From contig PUQB01000505.1 of the NCBI GenBank assembly GCA_003024785.1, positions 93,190 to 157,189 of the forward strand: 64,000 nucleotides of DNA, read 5' to 3'. This document shows, in pieces, positions 24,507 through 36,535 of this stretch; position 1 is the first letter of the stretch; each line of letters starts with the position of its first letter. The DNA is from Selaginella tamariscina (taxonomy: Eukaryota; Streptophyta; Lycopodiopsida; Selaginellales; Selaginellaceae). The position numbers and the translations under genes are program-made. Below the pieces are notes generated by a model. That model saw nothing but the letters and a program-made list of their open reading frames with translations. It did not search any database and was not told the DNA's origin.

Positions 24507-25798
24507 CGTGTGGTATAGGATTGTTATGATACCCCTGCTACAAGACATTTTGGTGTGGCCAAGACAGTTGAGTTGGTGACTCACAACTATTGGTGGCCTA
24601 GGTTGCGAGGTTTTGTGGAAAAGTTTATACAGAGTTGTGACACCTGCAACAGGTCAAAGATGCCTCATCACGCACCCTTTGGTCTTCTTCGTCTTTTTCA
24701 TGTTCCCTCTACTCCTGGAGATCCATTTATATGGATTTCCTCATAGATCTTCCTCCTTTCATGGATTTGATGCAATTCTTGTGGTGGATGACCATTTTAC
24801 CAAACATGCTTATTTCCTACCATGTAACAAGACGGCTACAGGCCAGACAACTGCTGAGTTGGTGATTTGTGAAGTGTTCCAACATCATGGTCTTCCTGAA
24901 AGCATTGTTTCTGATCAAGGCTTACAATTCATGTCCAGATTTTGGTGAGGCTTCTCCAAAGTTTACAAGTTAAAGCAGATTTTCTTTAGGATATCATCCA
25001 CAAACTCATGGGCAATCAGAACGCACAATTCAGACCTTGGAGCAGTATTTTGCTGCTTCATCAGTTATCAATAGGACAACTGGTTGGACCTTCTTCCTAT
25101 GGTGGAGTTTGCTTACAACAACTCCGTTCACACATTTACATGCCAGACACCTTTCTTCGCTCTTACAGGCTACATCCACATTTTGACTTTACTCATTATG
25201 CTTCTCCTTCTTCCGCTCCTGCAGTACAGGATCGTCTCTAGCATCTTCGTCAGGTACATGATGATCTTTGAGTTCATCTTTAGCAAGCACAGGATTGGTA
25301 CAAGCATCATGCTAATGCTCATCGTCAGTCGGCACCTGCATACAAGATTGGTGATCTCATGTGGCTTTTTTTGTCGGCATATTCGCACCAACAAGCCTTC
25401 TTCTAAGTTGATTTTCAACGATTGAGCCCTTACAAGATTGCGACTGAGGTCAATCTTGTAGCTTTTCGACTAGAGCTACCATCTATTATGAAAACTTCAT
25501 CATGTGTTTTACACCTCTTTGTTGGAACCGTATCATCCTTCTTCTCTTCCTGGTCGTGCTTCTTTCCTCCCCTCCTGTGTTTATTGATGATGAACCTGAG
25601 TACGAAGTTGCAGCCATCCTTGATTCTCATCTTCATCACCGCCAACTTTAATACTTGGTGGATTGGAAATGTTATTTGCTTACCGATTGCACTTGGGAAT
25701 CTGCATTTAATTTACTCCATGCTTCTTTTAAGGTTGTTGCCTTCCATCAGCATTATCCTACTAAACTAGATCCCAAGACTCGTGGAACTCGTCCTTAG
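24507..25798 (+). pseudogene. Pol remnant of copy 1, 3' part (integrase, chromodomain)
   Basis: Continues the integrase: AKTVELVTHNYWWPRLRGFV, SCDTCNRSKMPHHAP, DHFTKHAYFLPCNKTAT and AYNNSVHTFTCQTPFF. A degenerate chromodomain lies around 25590-25760. Frames change repeatedly. Confidence 0.8.
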
Positions 25799-25809
25799 GA
25801 AGGAGGTGC

Positions 25810-26044
25810 TGTCATGACCCGATACAGGATACATGATACATAATACGGGATACAAAATATGTCTATAGATATGCCTACAGGATATACTTACAAGATATGC
25901 CTATAGAATATGCCTATAGGATATACCTACAGGATATGGGAACATTATTTTTGGCTCGTGACTAGATTAGCCCTTGGAGTATATTTTTAACTGATGCCTA
26001 AATTAGCTGTGAGCATAAAAGCTCCAACTTAATTGTTGTACAAT
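25810..26044 (+). repeat. Truncated 3' LTR of chromovirus copy 1 (U3 only)
   Basis: Begins TGTCATGACCCGATACAGGA after the purine tract and matches the 5' LTR through GAGCATAAAAGCTCC and TTGTTGTACAAT, then leaves the alignment just before R. Confidence 0.8.
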
Positions 26045-26336
26045 TAAGTCTTAATAGAGCTAGAGGGAGCAATAAGTTGAGGCAAACTTGAGCTAGTGGA
26101 GACACATGTGAGTAAGAAGAAAATGAAGACTCCTTTTTCCCTTTGCCAATCCTTATATCCTGTATTACCAACCTTATGTCATGGCTTGGTGCCCTCATTC
26201 AATTGTCAAGGATTTACGAAATGCTCATGCCAACATTATAGATGCATAATTATTGGCGACATATCCAAGCTTGAGGAAGCTTTGACAAGGGATTAGTAGT
26301 CATACAAAGAAGGTACGTTCTAGTGGTGAGAATGAG

Positions 26337-26640
26337 GTGATGCAAAATGTACATATGATAATAAGAAAATCTGATACGAATGTTGTGGCACCAATTGTGG
26401 ATGTGGTAGTAGATGAAATACGTGTTCAACATGTTTTAGTAGATGGTGGTGCAAATATTAATGCCATGAGTAATTGTTTGATGAAGAAACTTGGTCTTAA
26501 GTGCAACCAACCATTGAATTGGAGGATTCAAGTGGTAAATGATCAACATGTCAAATCAGTTGGAATGATCTTTGACTTGACAATCACAGTGCATGAGATA
26601 ACTACCTCTATAGATGCGTATGCCATGCAACTATGATGGG
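26337..26640 (+). pseudogene. Gypsy B protease remnant
   Basis: An open stretch of about 99 residues containing VQHVLVDGGANINAMS and LGLKCNQPLNW, as in retroelement aspartic proteases. The active-site triplet is D-G-G rather than D-T/S-G, so activity is doubtful. Confidence 0.7.
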
Positions 26641-27169
26641 ATGCATATAGTTATTCTATGATCTTTGATCTGTAAGGTTGATGCTAAGAATTATTAGATG
26701 ATTATTGGTCATAAGTCACGATAATGATAATAACTATCAAGGAGAATATAATGAAGGTTGTAAATGAGGAGTCATCTTCTAGTGAGGAATATGACTCTAA
26801 GAATAATAGCTAAGTGACAACCTTAGATTCCGAGAGTGAGCAAGAGGAGGAGTTGTATGCCCTCAAGGCAATTTTTAAGGTTGCTACACATGTGGAGCCT
26901 CATGATAAACATGAGGTCTATGATCAACAACTCACCTAGAAGCATGAGGCTTAAGGAGGGTAGTAAGGCTTGTTAAAAAGGGGCAAGAAGCAAGTAGTGG
27001 CAATAAGTTTAAGGCAAAGGAATTGGAGAATCAGGCTCTTCTGAAGAGGATGGTTAGTCCAAGTTTGATTCTTGAGGAGAAGGACCAATATATTGCTAAG
27101 TTATTTACAACATCATATAAGGAGATTCATTAAGTAAATATTGTGCAACATGAGATCTCACTTAAACCA

Positions 27170-28300
27170 AGTACAAGGGGAGTTGGACAAAAGGCTTATA
27201 AGATGGGTCCTTTAAAACAAAACATAATTTATGAGGAGCTTATAAAACTGCAATGTTCAAATTATATTTTAAGCTGGAGACATCAAATTGGGTTTCTTTT
27301 GTGGTGGTAGCCCCAAAGAAAAATAGTAAATGGCGAGTTTATGTCAATTTCAAACGATTAAATGATGGCACACATCAAGATCATCACCCATTCCTTTCAT
27401 GAATGAAATATTGGATGAGGTGACAAAGCATAAGATGTACACATTTGTGGTTATTTCCAAGTCAAAATTCAAAAAGAGGACCAGTTAAAGACCACCTTTA
27501 CCACACCATGGGGAACTTTTGCTTATAGGGTGATGCTGTTCAGACTCACAAATGCTCCAACAACATTTCAAGAATTGATGAAAAAGGTGTTTGAACCATA
27601 TTTTAATTCATTTATTAGGGTTTATCTTGACAACTTTTGCATCTATAACAACAAGATAAGCCACTTGGAGAAGGTACGATTAGCATTCTAGAGGATGAAT
27701 GATGCTTAAATCTAGAAAAGTGTCAAAAGTAGGGCACCTTAATGGGATATGTGATCTCAAATGATGGCATAAGCCAAGTTAAGACAAAATGGATAAGTTA
27801 CTCGTGTTGCCAACTCCAACTCGTTGTAGGTTTGGTTGGATACTACTACAAATTTGTGGAGGGATTTGTGAAGATGGCATATTCATTGACCTAGCTACTT
27901 TGTAAGGGACTAAGTTCACATTCGATTTTGGTGGCACTTAAATGGGAGGAGTTGTTTTATGTCAATTTTAGTATTGGAGAAGTTTTGATTATTGTGATCC
28001 TACAAGTGGATATTTGTTTTTTGTTTATTATGTAGAAAGATAATTACAAGAGCTAGAGTTCAATTACCCATTGTTGGAGAAGTAAGTGGCAATCATATAT
28101 GCAGTGGAGAAGTCCAAGCATTACTTGTGGGGGCACCACTTTATTTTACTCAGTAACAATGCAGCACTTAAGAACATTGCCAACAACCTTTGGCTCACAA
28201 GGAAGTTTTCTAGGTGGATCATGACCTTGGATGTGTACGATTTCAAGTTTCAACATGAGAAGAGCACAAGAGCGGGTCTAGCAGAAATGTTGGACTAAGG
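27170..28300 (+). pseudogene. Gypsy B reverse transcriptase and RNase H remnant
   Basis: Reverse transcriptase blocks: TKHKMYTFV, then EDQLKTTFTTPWGTFAYR-like sequence, LTNAPTTFQELMKKVFEPY and VYLDNFCIYNNK, where the catalytic Y-x-DD has become YLDN. The RNase H at 28086-28298 reads VAIIYAVEKSKHYLWG, NNAALKNI and LTRKFSRWIMTLDVYDF. Many stops lie between. Confidence 0.8.
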
Positions 28301-28519
28301 TGACATTGAGAAGTTCCATTATCTTTTGTAGGTTTGTGCTCTTTCACCTGACTTGGAGGATTTTCAAGTAGTTTAAGATTTCTTGATGGATGGAAAAATT
28401 ATCATGCGCCAATCTTGACCTTATATGGTGATAAATGAGTAAGATAAGGTGAGACGATGCACTTCAACGAGCAATGGGTCATCAAGAGAGAAAACAAATC
28501 ATGAAGTAATTTTATGAAG

Positions 28520-29340
28520 GATTTTGCAATGGACACTTCTTACACAGTTATACTTCTAGGAAGATACTCAATGTAGGATATCTTTAGCCGACCTTCTTTA
28601 AAGATGTTAAGAAGTGGTGTCAGACTTGCCAAGTTTGCTAGACTTTTGGAAGAAGAGTGTTGTACAAGGGACCTTTGTATCATATTTTACCAACATGTCT
28701 ATTGGAGAAGTGGGGAATAGACTTTGTTAGTCCCTTACTAGTGGCTTCTTCCTAAAAGAGATACATTATTATGGTTACTGACTATCTTACGAGGTGGGTG
28801 AAAGTAGTCTCTATTTGAGCTTGCACAAAGGAGATTGCAACAAATTTCATCATCAAGAACATTGTCATTATGTTTGGGTGTCCCTTAGAGATAGTAATAA
28901 GTTAGGGTTCTCATTTTTACAATGAAGTGGTGGAGCTTCTTTTTTCTTAAATGTCCGTCATATAGTGACAATTAACAAGTTATCAGTCTCAGGCTAATGG
29001 ATTGGTGGAGCAAATGAATGGAGTGTTGTGCAACATATTAACTTGCAGTGGATCATAAGAAGGATTGGGACAAGTGGTTATTAATAGCACTTTGGGCTTT
29101 CAAGACAATACACACAATTGCTACCAGTTACACACCATTTCAATTTGTTTATGGTAAAAAGTAATATTCCCAATTAAGCTTGAGATACCAAGATTGTGTC
29201 TAGTAGTGAGACATGGGCTTGGAGATGGTGAAAACTTGCAGGCGAGGTTGGTTCAATTAGAGAGCATAAATGAATCGTGAAGACAAGTCTTACAACTTGT
29301 GGATACAATGCAACAGAAGTAGAAGGCCAAATTCGATAAG
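28520..29340 (+). pseudogene. Gypsy B integrase remnant
   Basis: Degenerate integrase: CQTCQVC of the zinc domain, KWGIDFVSPL, MVTDYLTRWVKVVS, and SYQSQANGLVEQMNG, the last standing for the E of the D-D-E triad. In-frame stops throughout. Confidence 0.75.
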
Positions 29341-29601
29341 AAGATTCAAGAATGACCATTCCATGTGGGTGATTTAATAATGCAATATGATAGTCGATTA
29401 AATAAGATCTTCTTAGAGAAGTTCCTTCATCATTGTGGAGGCTTATAAGAACAAGTTATGTCTTTTAGCAAATTTAAATGGAGAGTAACATGGCACATGG
29501 GTTAATGGCTATAAGTCAAAGTGCTTTCATGTTCGGCAATGACTATCAATTGTCAAACAACCTACATTGCATGGCGATGCATGTTGTTTGGGTGGGATTT
29601 A

Positions 29602-30350
29602 TGTCATAGGAAAATTTGAACCATCACCTTGGTAGCCTTTGACATGCATTTAATGAACTAATCTCCTGCTCATATATATAAGTCTTTATTTCACTTTATT
29701 ATTTTCCTTTATTGTCTTTTCTTACATGGTCAAACTAGTCAATATTATTATGCTAATGCATGTACTTATTGCTTGCTTAGACTAAGCCCTCTTTTTGTCT
29801 TCTTCTATGCACATTTCTTGTCACCTTCCCAAGTCAAAATCAAGTCCACTTTCTTTCATAACTCCAGTCAACCTTTTTTCATAACCCCCACCATATATGT
29901 GTCAAGTCAACCTTCTTACATACCCCCACCATTTATGGCTCAAACCCACCTTCTTCTATAACCTCCTGACATTATTATTATGTAATCCCCATCTTACACT
30001 TTTTCTTACACCCCTACCCTACCTTATATGCATTCTTTATATTATTTTGGGTATATAAGAAACCAAGGCCAAAGGGGGCTTGAATATATAAATAAATAGT
30101 CTTAAGCTTTTTCTTTTCTTTCCTTTCTTTGTAAATAGGTGTGATAAGATTATATTATTTTGTGTGCTTTTATGATGAAATATAAAAATATAAAAATTAG
30201 TTAGTGAAATTTTTTTTTATGTCATGAGTTTTATCTCATATTTTCCTTTTCTTTTTTTTTTCCATGTTTATGATCATTAGCAAGGACTACTACGATGCAC
30301 TATTGCCAAAGCCATCAAGTCCCAAACATACAAATCCTCGAATGATTTTC
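29602..30350 (+). repeat. Gypsy B 3' LTR
   Basis: Partner of 16709-18025. Starts TGTCATAGGAAAATTTGAAC. It carries only about three diverged CAAGTCxACCTTCTTTCATA-like units at 29838-29950. The right end is approximate. Confidence 0.75.
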
Positions 30351-31293
30351 CTTTGATAGTGCCAAGGTAGTCACTCTAACAAACCCTTGGCACAAAGGTC
30401 TATAGAGGGTACATCCTCGGCGTTGAGGTTGTCAACATGCAAATGTATTGAAATGGCTAATAACACAAACAATTAAATATGGGGATCACTATGCAAATAT
30501 AAAAAAAACCTCAGCACCAAGGACAAGCTTCGTAGGGGGTTATATTTGACTTTGTTAGTAGGGGTTATATTTGCAATTGTTCGTTAGTGGGATAAGTTCT
30601 TTGAGAATATCATTAAGTTCATGACCGATTATTCTTGTGGTTCCGCAGACACTATCTTTCATTAGGTGTATGAAGAAGATGTTTGATGCAATATCCATTA
30701 TAACAAAACCATCAAAAGCTTTGGAGTTAGCTAGTTCATCAGTGCTTCTCTAGTTATGCTAGAGACACCTCGAGAAACAGGGTGTTTATGCAAACATTGT
30801 TGTATCTGCAAAAACAACGATGTATTTTGTCACATTGCATGTGTCCCTGCATTCATGTTGTAGACCATAGTATTTGCAACATAGCCCTGCATTCATGTTG
30901 CAGACCATAGTATTTGCAACATAGCTTCTATTAACATGGGAAAGTTCTTATGTGTAAAAATCACTCTTCACACAATATAGAAAATATTTCCCAATTAAAG
31001 TTAGGGATTTCATCCTTATAATAGCTTTATATATCACTTATTATCTCGTTTCTAAAGTCAATGATAAGATTTTGTTTTAGCCATTGCCATATGAGAGTAT
31101 TCACAAGCTATCTTGCTCATAGATAAGAATATATTTAATAGATAAAATATTATAATCACGCCCTTACATTACTAAAATGATTACAAAGAGATATCAAGTG
31201 TGAGACTTTCTTCTCTCCTAAAAATTATGTTCTATTCTATAACCTTCCTTAGCCCTATGTAGCCTTAAAAGAATCTTGTCCCTTGATACCAAC
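30351..31293. repeat. Repeat-like DNA with a tandem 45-bp duplication and leader copy of element D
   Basis: Positions 30359-30530 carry CTCGGCACCAAGG-like motifs. At about 30846-30925 a unit of about 45 bp (CCCTGCATTCATGTTG, then AGACCATAGTATTTGCAACATAG) is present twice. From about 30920 the sequence matches 34460-34779 plus 42917-42971, the leader of element D, ending in a TTGGTATCA primer-site-like match (minus strand) beside the short LTR at 31294. Confidence 0.55.
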
Positions 31294-31478
31294 TGTCATA
31301 GCTGTTTACTTCATGTCCTTGTAGGATCCTTCCTACCACCATAGGATTCTTCCTATCATTGTAAGAATTTTTATGTATAAAAGATTTTCTTATTGCTCCT
31401 TTTCTACAAGTTATTCCTTCACTATAAGAAAGTTCTATGTATGTAGTTTTCTACATGCTATATTTCTGGCCTTTAACA
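31294..31478 (-). repeat. Element D LTR, left copy
   Basis: Aligns with 42972-43153; shared landmarks include GTTCTATGTATG and TTATTGCTTC/TTATTCCTTC with CACTATAG(A)AAAGT. Confidence 0.65.
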
Positions 31479-32199
31479 TTATTTTCTACCTTGAAAATTT
31501 GTAATGTCCTCACTGCAACTATCCTACTTCTTCCTTATGATGTTGATCTTCATGGTATTCTAAATTTATTTCTTTATACTTCTAAAAGTTATTCCTCTCT
31601 TCCTTGAGTTTTTTGTTGGAAGTTGATACTTAGAATTGTAATAATTGATATTTTTTATTTGGTTCCTTAAACTCACTATTTACTTTCTTTTCATGTTGTT
31701 GAATAGTCTTCTCTTCATGTTCATTTAACTTATTTTTTATGTTTATATTCACTTGCTATAAAGGATATATGGTATACACATAATATGTATACCCTACAGG
31801 TTGTTCTTATAAATCAATCTTATACAGAATTCTTATTTTCTTCATGATGAATAATTTTCTTTACTTTTAGTGCTACATGGTCTATGTTTGTCAAGATTTT
31901 CAAATTAGGATATGTTTTCTATTTTTGATTATTTAATTCATTAACTAATCATAACTTTCTAAAACAAGAATCTATTTTTTAGACATACCTCTTTGTATGG
32001 TTATAAATCACTGGTTTATTCTTCTTCTCCTAGCATCATCTTTCATATTTCTCATAACTATGGTAGATTTTAACAAAGGTCTACCCAATAACATGGTATA
32101 TACAATATCTTTTTCTTTCATTTAAAGGACAATGAATGACACACCTTATATTTAAGGCCTTTTATAAATATGATCACTCTTCTTTAAATAAAAAGAGCA

Positions 32200-32290
32200 A
32201 GCTCAATGGGTTCCAAACCCATTTCCTTACAAGCATGTTCTTTTATAAAGTTAATTTTTGAATCTCCATTTATAAGAACTTCTTTTTTAT
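32200..32290 (-). pseudogene. Element D protease motif
   Basis: On the minus strand one frame reads VLINGDSKINFIKEHACKEM followed by GLEPIELALF, which has the spacing of a retroelement aspartic protease (hydrophobic, then D-x-G-like, then I). The catalytic triplet is altered and stops follow. Confidence 0.5.
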
Positions 32291-33106
32291 TTTTTTGCCA
32301 ATATATACTGTAATGTTATCTACATATCCATCATAATCACCTTTTTTTTTGTAATGTTTATCTACTTAGTGAATTTCATGTCCTATATAAGAAGGTAAAG
32401 ATTTTGGAACTATATTCAACATTTCTAAAATTTAATTTTTGATAATATTAATTATCCTAACATAATTGTGATTTCTTGACTTAATGCACTCTGGGCCATT
32501 GATTTTACCACATCATGTAAAATTTGTTTTACCAAAATACTCTATTTTATAAAGATACTTTGTTTTATAGGAATATTCTTTCTTCATGCATATTCCTTCC
32601 TAAAATAAAAAAAAATCAAATATATTTAAATCTTTTAGTATATTTTTGGGTTCTTAATTATGATCTGGAATATACTCAAAGAGATCTCATCCTTAGAGAT
32701 GAATTTTCAACTTTTCCCTAGTTTGCATATTATTATGTGATGAATATATAAAATTTATTTGTTCTATCGTGAGGAATTCATGTTTCTGACATTTTTTTTC
32801 TTTTGTACAAGTTACTTAATTTTTTATCTCACTCTTTTCCACATCAATCAATTAAGCTTCAGTTGTTTAAGAGTATTATTTAAAGTAAAAGGTTGATTCC
32901 TAGGATAATTTAGAGAAATATGACATATATAATAAGTAAAATTAATGAAATTTCTTCCTTACACTTCGTTTTATCTATAATATTTTAATCTTGCTTTCCT
33001 CCTACTTGGCTTTCCCTCCTCCGTAGAACATCTCATTTCTTCCCATATTCAGTTTGTATGGTGGAGCATAATTAGTTTGATTTTCTCCATACAACTTATC
33101 ATTTTC

Positions 33107-33450
33107 TCATGTGTAAGGAGCATTCCATCTATTAATGAAAGGATTATGTTTTTTTTGTTCTTCCCAATTCCCAATTTGTGCCCCGTAATAGAGCTTCCTA
33201 TTACGAAATGGAAATAAAGTAATAGGAAGTTGTCTCACAGGAATTAGCTTGTCATACCAACCTTTATTTCTTTTTTCTCTTTCCACACGTGCCACATTTT
33301 AATTAATAAAATATTTGCAATGTTTTGGCGAATGTCCTTCTTTATCACAAATTTAACATTTTAGCAAATGTAGTTTGCATTTATTTACAATATGCCTAAG
33401 ATTTTTACACTTGGCACACCATATCTTGGCATTTAGTTTTTTGTACACAA
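33107..33450 (-). pseudogene. Element D gag-like protein with two zinc knuckles
   Basis: The minus strand encodes two CX2CX4HX4C motifs in tandem: CAKCKNLRHIVNKC, and C-x-ICDKEGHSPKHC with one stop inside. A basic stretch and the open frame at 33295-33107 (WYDKLIPVRQLPITLFPFRN) follow. Lysine-rich short frames upstream (33592-33774) may be more of the same protein. Two knuckles occur in gag of several retroelements; the lineage is not clear, and an old integrated pararetrovirus cannot be excluded. Confidence 0.55.
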
Positions 33451-35920
33451 GACTTCCTTTCAAAGATTTAACTAGCTATAATAATATTTTCTCATTAACC
33501 TTATGGTTTTGAGCCTTAACAAGTTTTTATTCATCATCTTAATTATCCTTCTTTTTCTTTGAGGATTTTATCTTTGTTTCTATTATATTCTCTATTTCTT
33601 TTTCTTTTCTTTCATAGTCATGCATAATACCCATATATGACTTATGCATTTCTTACTTATACCATTAAAGTAAAACATCTTCCTTAATATATAGTTTACA
33701 TTTTCTTTTTCATGTTTTTTAAAATGGTGTGTATATTTCTTTATAATTTTAATTTTTTTTTGTAGAATATTCATGAGCTTCTCTAAGTGTTCTTTCGATA
33801 ACTCTTCTTTTTTAAAATATTCTTTAAAAGCATTTGTAACTTTATCATAATCTTCTCTTAGATCTTTGTTTAATTCATAATACTAATTAATGCATTTTTG
33901 TAATATGTGAAAAAATATAAGTAACTTATCTATATTGTTTACTTTATACAACTTTAATGTCTTTTAGAATTTTCCTTCTTTTTTACAGAAAATATTGGAT
34001 TCATTAATGTTCCACCCAACATTCCGAGGAAAAATGTTATATTAGACATTCTTAATGGGCTTTCTTTATCTACACTATCACAGAACTTCCATCAAATCCT
34101 CCTCTTGATCTACTAGAAAATCCTCTTTTCTGAGGAGTTCTTTCCAACTCCTTTTTTACTACAATATGATAGTTTATATAATAATGTATATCCTTCACAT
34201 CTTTAGTGGCACTTTCTCCTATCTAATTAATGTCTTATAAGAATTAACAATATCTATTTGTTTTGCACATGAAGCTTCTCTCTCGGCCTACTTTTTCTAC
34301 TAAAGATGGATTTTAATTATGATACCTCCAAGGCTCCATCCATCATATATATATACATTTTTACTTAAGCTCTACTTCCTTTAGAGTTATTTTCATTTAT
34401 ATTACTTTTCACTTACAAATTCAACAAATTCGTACACAACAATGGCGAAATCCCTATGTAGTTGCCATGTGTTAACATGGAAAAATTTGTGTGCAGAAAT
34501 TACTATTCACACAGTATAGGAAATGTTTTTTAGTTAAAGTTTATGGATTTCATTATTATAATAGTTCTATATATCACTTCTTATCTCGTCTCTAAAGTTA
34601 ACCATTTAAGAGCATTCACAAGTGATGTTACTCATAAGACAAGAATATGTTCAATAGACAAGATATCATAATTATGCACTTATATTATTAGAATGATTAC
34701 AAAGAAATAACAACTATAGAAACTTACTTCTTTTCTGAAGATTTTTTCTCTCATGCTCCACTCTATAGCCCTCCTTAGCTGTCAGAGTTTTAACCCAAAG
34801 GGCCAACACGTGGCAACACGTGGTTGTCATGTGGCCATTTGGCGTCATCACTCTGTGTGAGCAACGCTAAGTTTCCCAGAACAACCCCAACGACCCCTAG
34901 GGTTAGACTCTAATGCTCAAGTGGACAGGAGACTTAGGGTTTAGCCTAAGTCTCCCTAGAATGTCTACCCCAGAACCCTTGAGGGATAACCCTAGTTGAG
35001 TTAGGGTTTAGCCTAAGTTTCCCTAGAGTGTCTACCCCCAAAACCCTTGAGGGATAACCCTAGTTGACTTAGGGTTTAGCCTAAGTCTCCCTAGAGTGTC
35101 TGCCCCCAAAACCCTTGAGGGATAACCCTAGTTGACTTAGGGTCTTGCCCTAGAAGACCTAGACAGGCTCATGCCCTAACCCCCATGAAGGAGACGTGTG
35201 TTCCACACATACCCCTGGACAGAGCTAAGGCATCGTCACTTACCCCTTAAGGAATCACCCTCATCCGGGAGTACAACCCCTTTAGGGCGACAAGGGGTAC
35301 CTTGAACCACGACTAACCCCTAAGGGTTTGAGTGGCCAAGTTATACCCTAGACCTAGGGCTAGTACTTAGTGAGGACATGAGTGTTTTGCTAAGCAAACT
35401 CCCTAAGGCTAGGTTTGGGATAACCCTAAGCACATGACCTTGTGAGTGCCTCACGAAAGGGCTCCTACTAACATGTTTAGGTTGTTCAACTCTTGAATTC
35501 CAAGGAGAACACTCCCCTAGCCAAGTGTACCTAAGCACACCTAGTTATGATACCTAACCTCCCTTGAGCAGATGCCCAAGGCTTAGCACCCTAGTGCAAG
35601 CACAAGCATGTCTATTTGCTAAAGTATCCAACCCCTTGGTGACAAGCCCATGACATAACCCCAAAGGGCGTGCCTCAGGCGTTGTACCATGTGACATTTA
35701 GCCCAGTGTCACATCTCCATGTGACACTGCCTTCCTCGATGTGGGCTATCATGCCATAGCCCTTAGATTCAAGAGTTGCACCAAGTGCCACAAACATGGC
35801 TCTTAAATGCCGACTCTAGAACCCCTCAATGAACCCTCAGGAACCAAGTAACATGAACCTGTCAAACAAGATCCCACGCTCACAATTGGACAAGGACACG
35901 GATGTGCCTTGCTTGGCCGT

Positions 35921-36524
35921 TGTCAAGCCACAATCCAGGAAACATGAAGAGAGCAGGATTCCAAGGACATGAAGGCTTGACTCAGGAACAGGACCGAGAG
36001 CAGGACAGGAACCAGGAATAGGAACAGGACGGATCTAGGAGCAAGACAGGATCAGGATAGGATCCGGGAGCAAGACAGGAAAGCACAGGATAGGATCCGG
36101 GAGCAAAACAGGAACAGGACAGGATCCCGGAGCAGGACAGGATCCAGGAATAGGACAGGAAATAGGAGCGAGACAGGAACAGGACAGGAAACAAGACAAG
36201 ACAAGATTGATCGTAGTAAGACTGGTGTTGATAGTAACTGATTGTACAACAATTAGGTCGGAGCTTTTATGCTCACAACTCCAAGAGCTAATCTAGGCAT
36301 GCATGCAAAAGTGGTTGCATGCATGCAAAAGTGATTGCATGCATGCAGAGGCTAAGATGAGTCCACATGTCCCTTATCCTCTAGGCATATCCTGTGGCAT
36401 ATCCTGTAGAAATATCCTGTAGGAATATCCTGCAACCGAATCCTGTGTTCGGAATCCTGGTAGGAAAAATCCTGCAACCCATATCCTGTATCCGGAATCC
36501 TGTATTCTGTATCGGGTCGTGACA
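35921..36524 (-). repeat. 3' LTR of chromovirus copy 2
   Basis: 604 bp, TGTCACGACCC to GGCTTGACA on the minus strand. U3 holds ACAGGATA-like repeats and three CATGCATG units (36298-36347); R-U5 holds about 220 bp of CCTGTCCT-type degenerate repeats (35980-36200). Confidence 0.93.
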
Positions 36525-36535
36525 GCACCTCCTCC

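Larger units (their letters stand above)
19662..26044 (+). mobile_element. Tf1/sushi-like chromovirus, copy 1 (degenerate, truncated)
   Basis: Inserted in gypsy B. 5' LTR is 19662-20032 (TGTCACGACC to GGCTTGACA). Gag starts at 20133, and the pol parts match copy 2 throughout but with many stops. About 1.1 kb covering the gag C-terminus and protease is missing at about 20594, where GATAAGTACCGTTC runs straight into CTCGACAGGATTCACC. A solo LTR-A interrupts the element at 22745-24506. The polypurine tract AGGAAGGAGGTGC precedes a 3' LTR (25810-26044) that stops about 4 bp before the expected start of R. Confidence 0.85.
16709..30350 (+). mobile_element. Gypsy element B (old, degenerate, hosts nested insertions)
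   Basis: An old Ty3/gypsy element on the plus strand. The LTRs are 16709 to about 18025 and 29602 to about 30350; they begin TGCCACAAGAAAATTT and TGTCATAGGAAAATTT and stay alignable over most of their length. In order the internal part holds an archaeal-type RNase H (18447-18813), gag (about 18930-19660), then a large nested insertion (19662-26044), protease (26337-26640), reverse transcriptase (27170-27700), gypsy RNase H (28080-28298) and integrase (28520-29340). All coding parts carry stops. The 5' LTR is longer because of a tandem-repeat expansion. Right-hand LTR ends are approximate. Confidence 0.8.

Noticed and set aside
35982-36252. Cys/Leu/Ser-rich repetitive frames
   Set aside because: They arise from AGGACAGG repeats in the LTR; the same occurs at 41700-41969.
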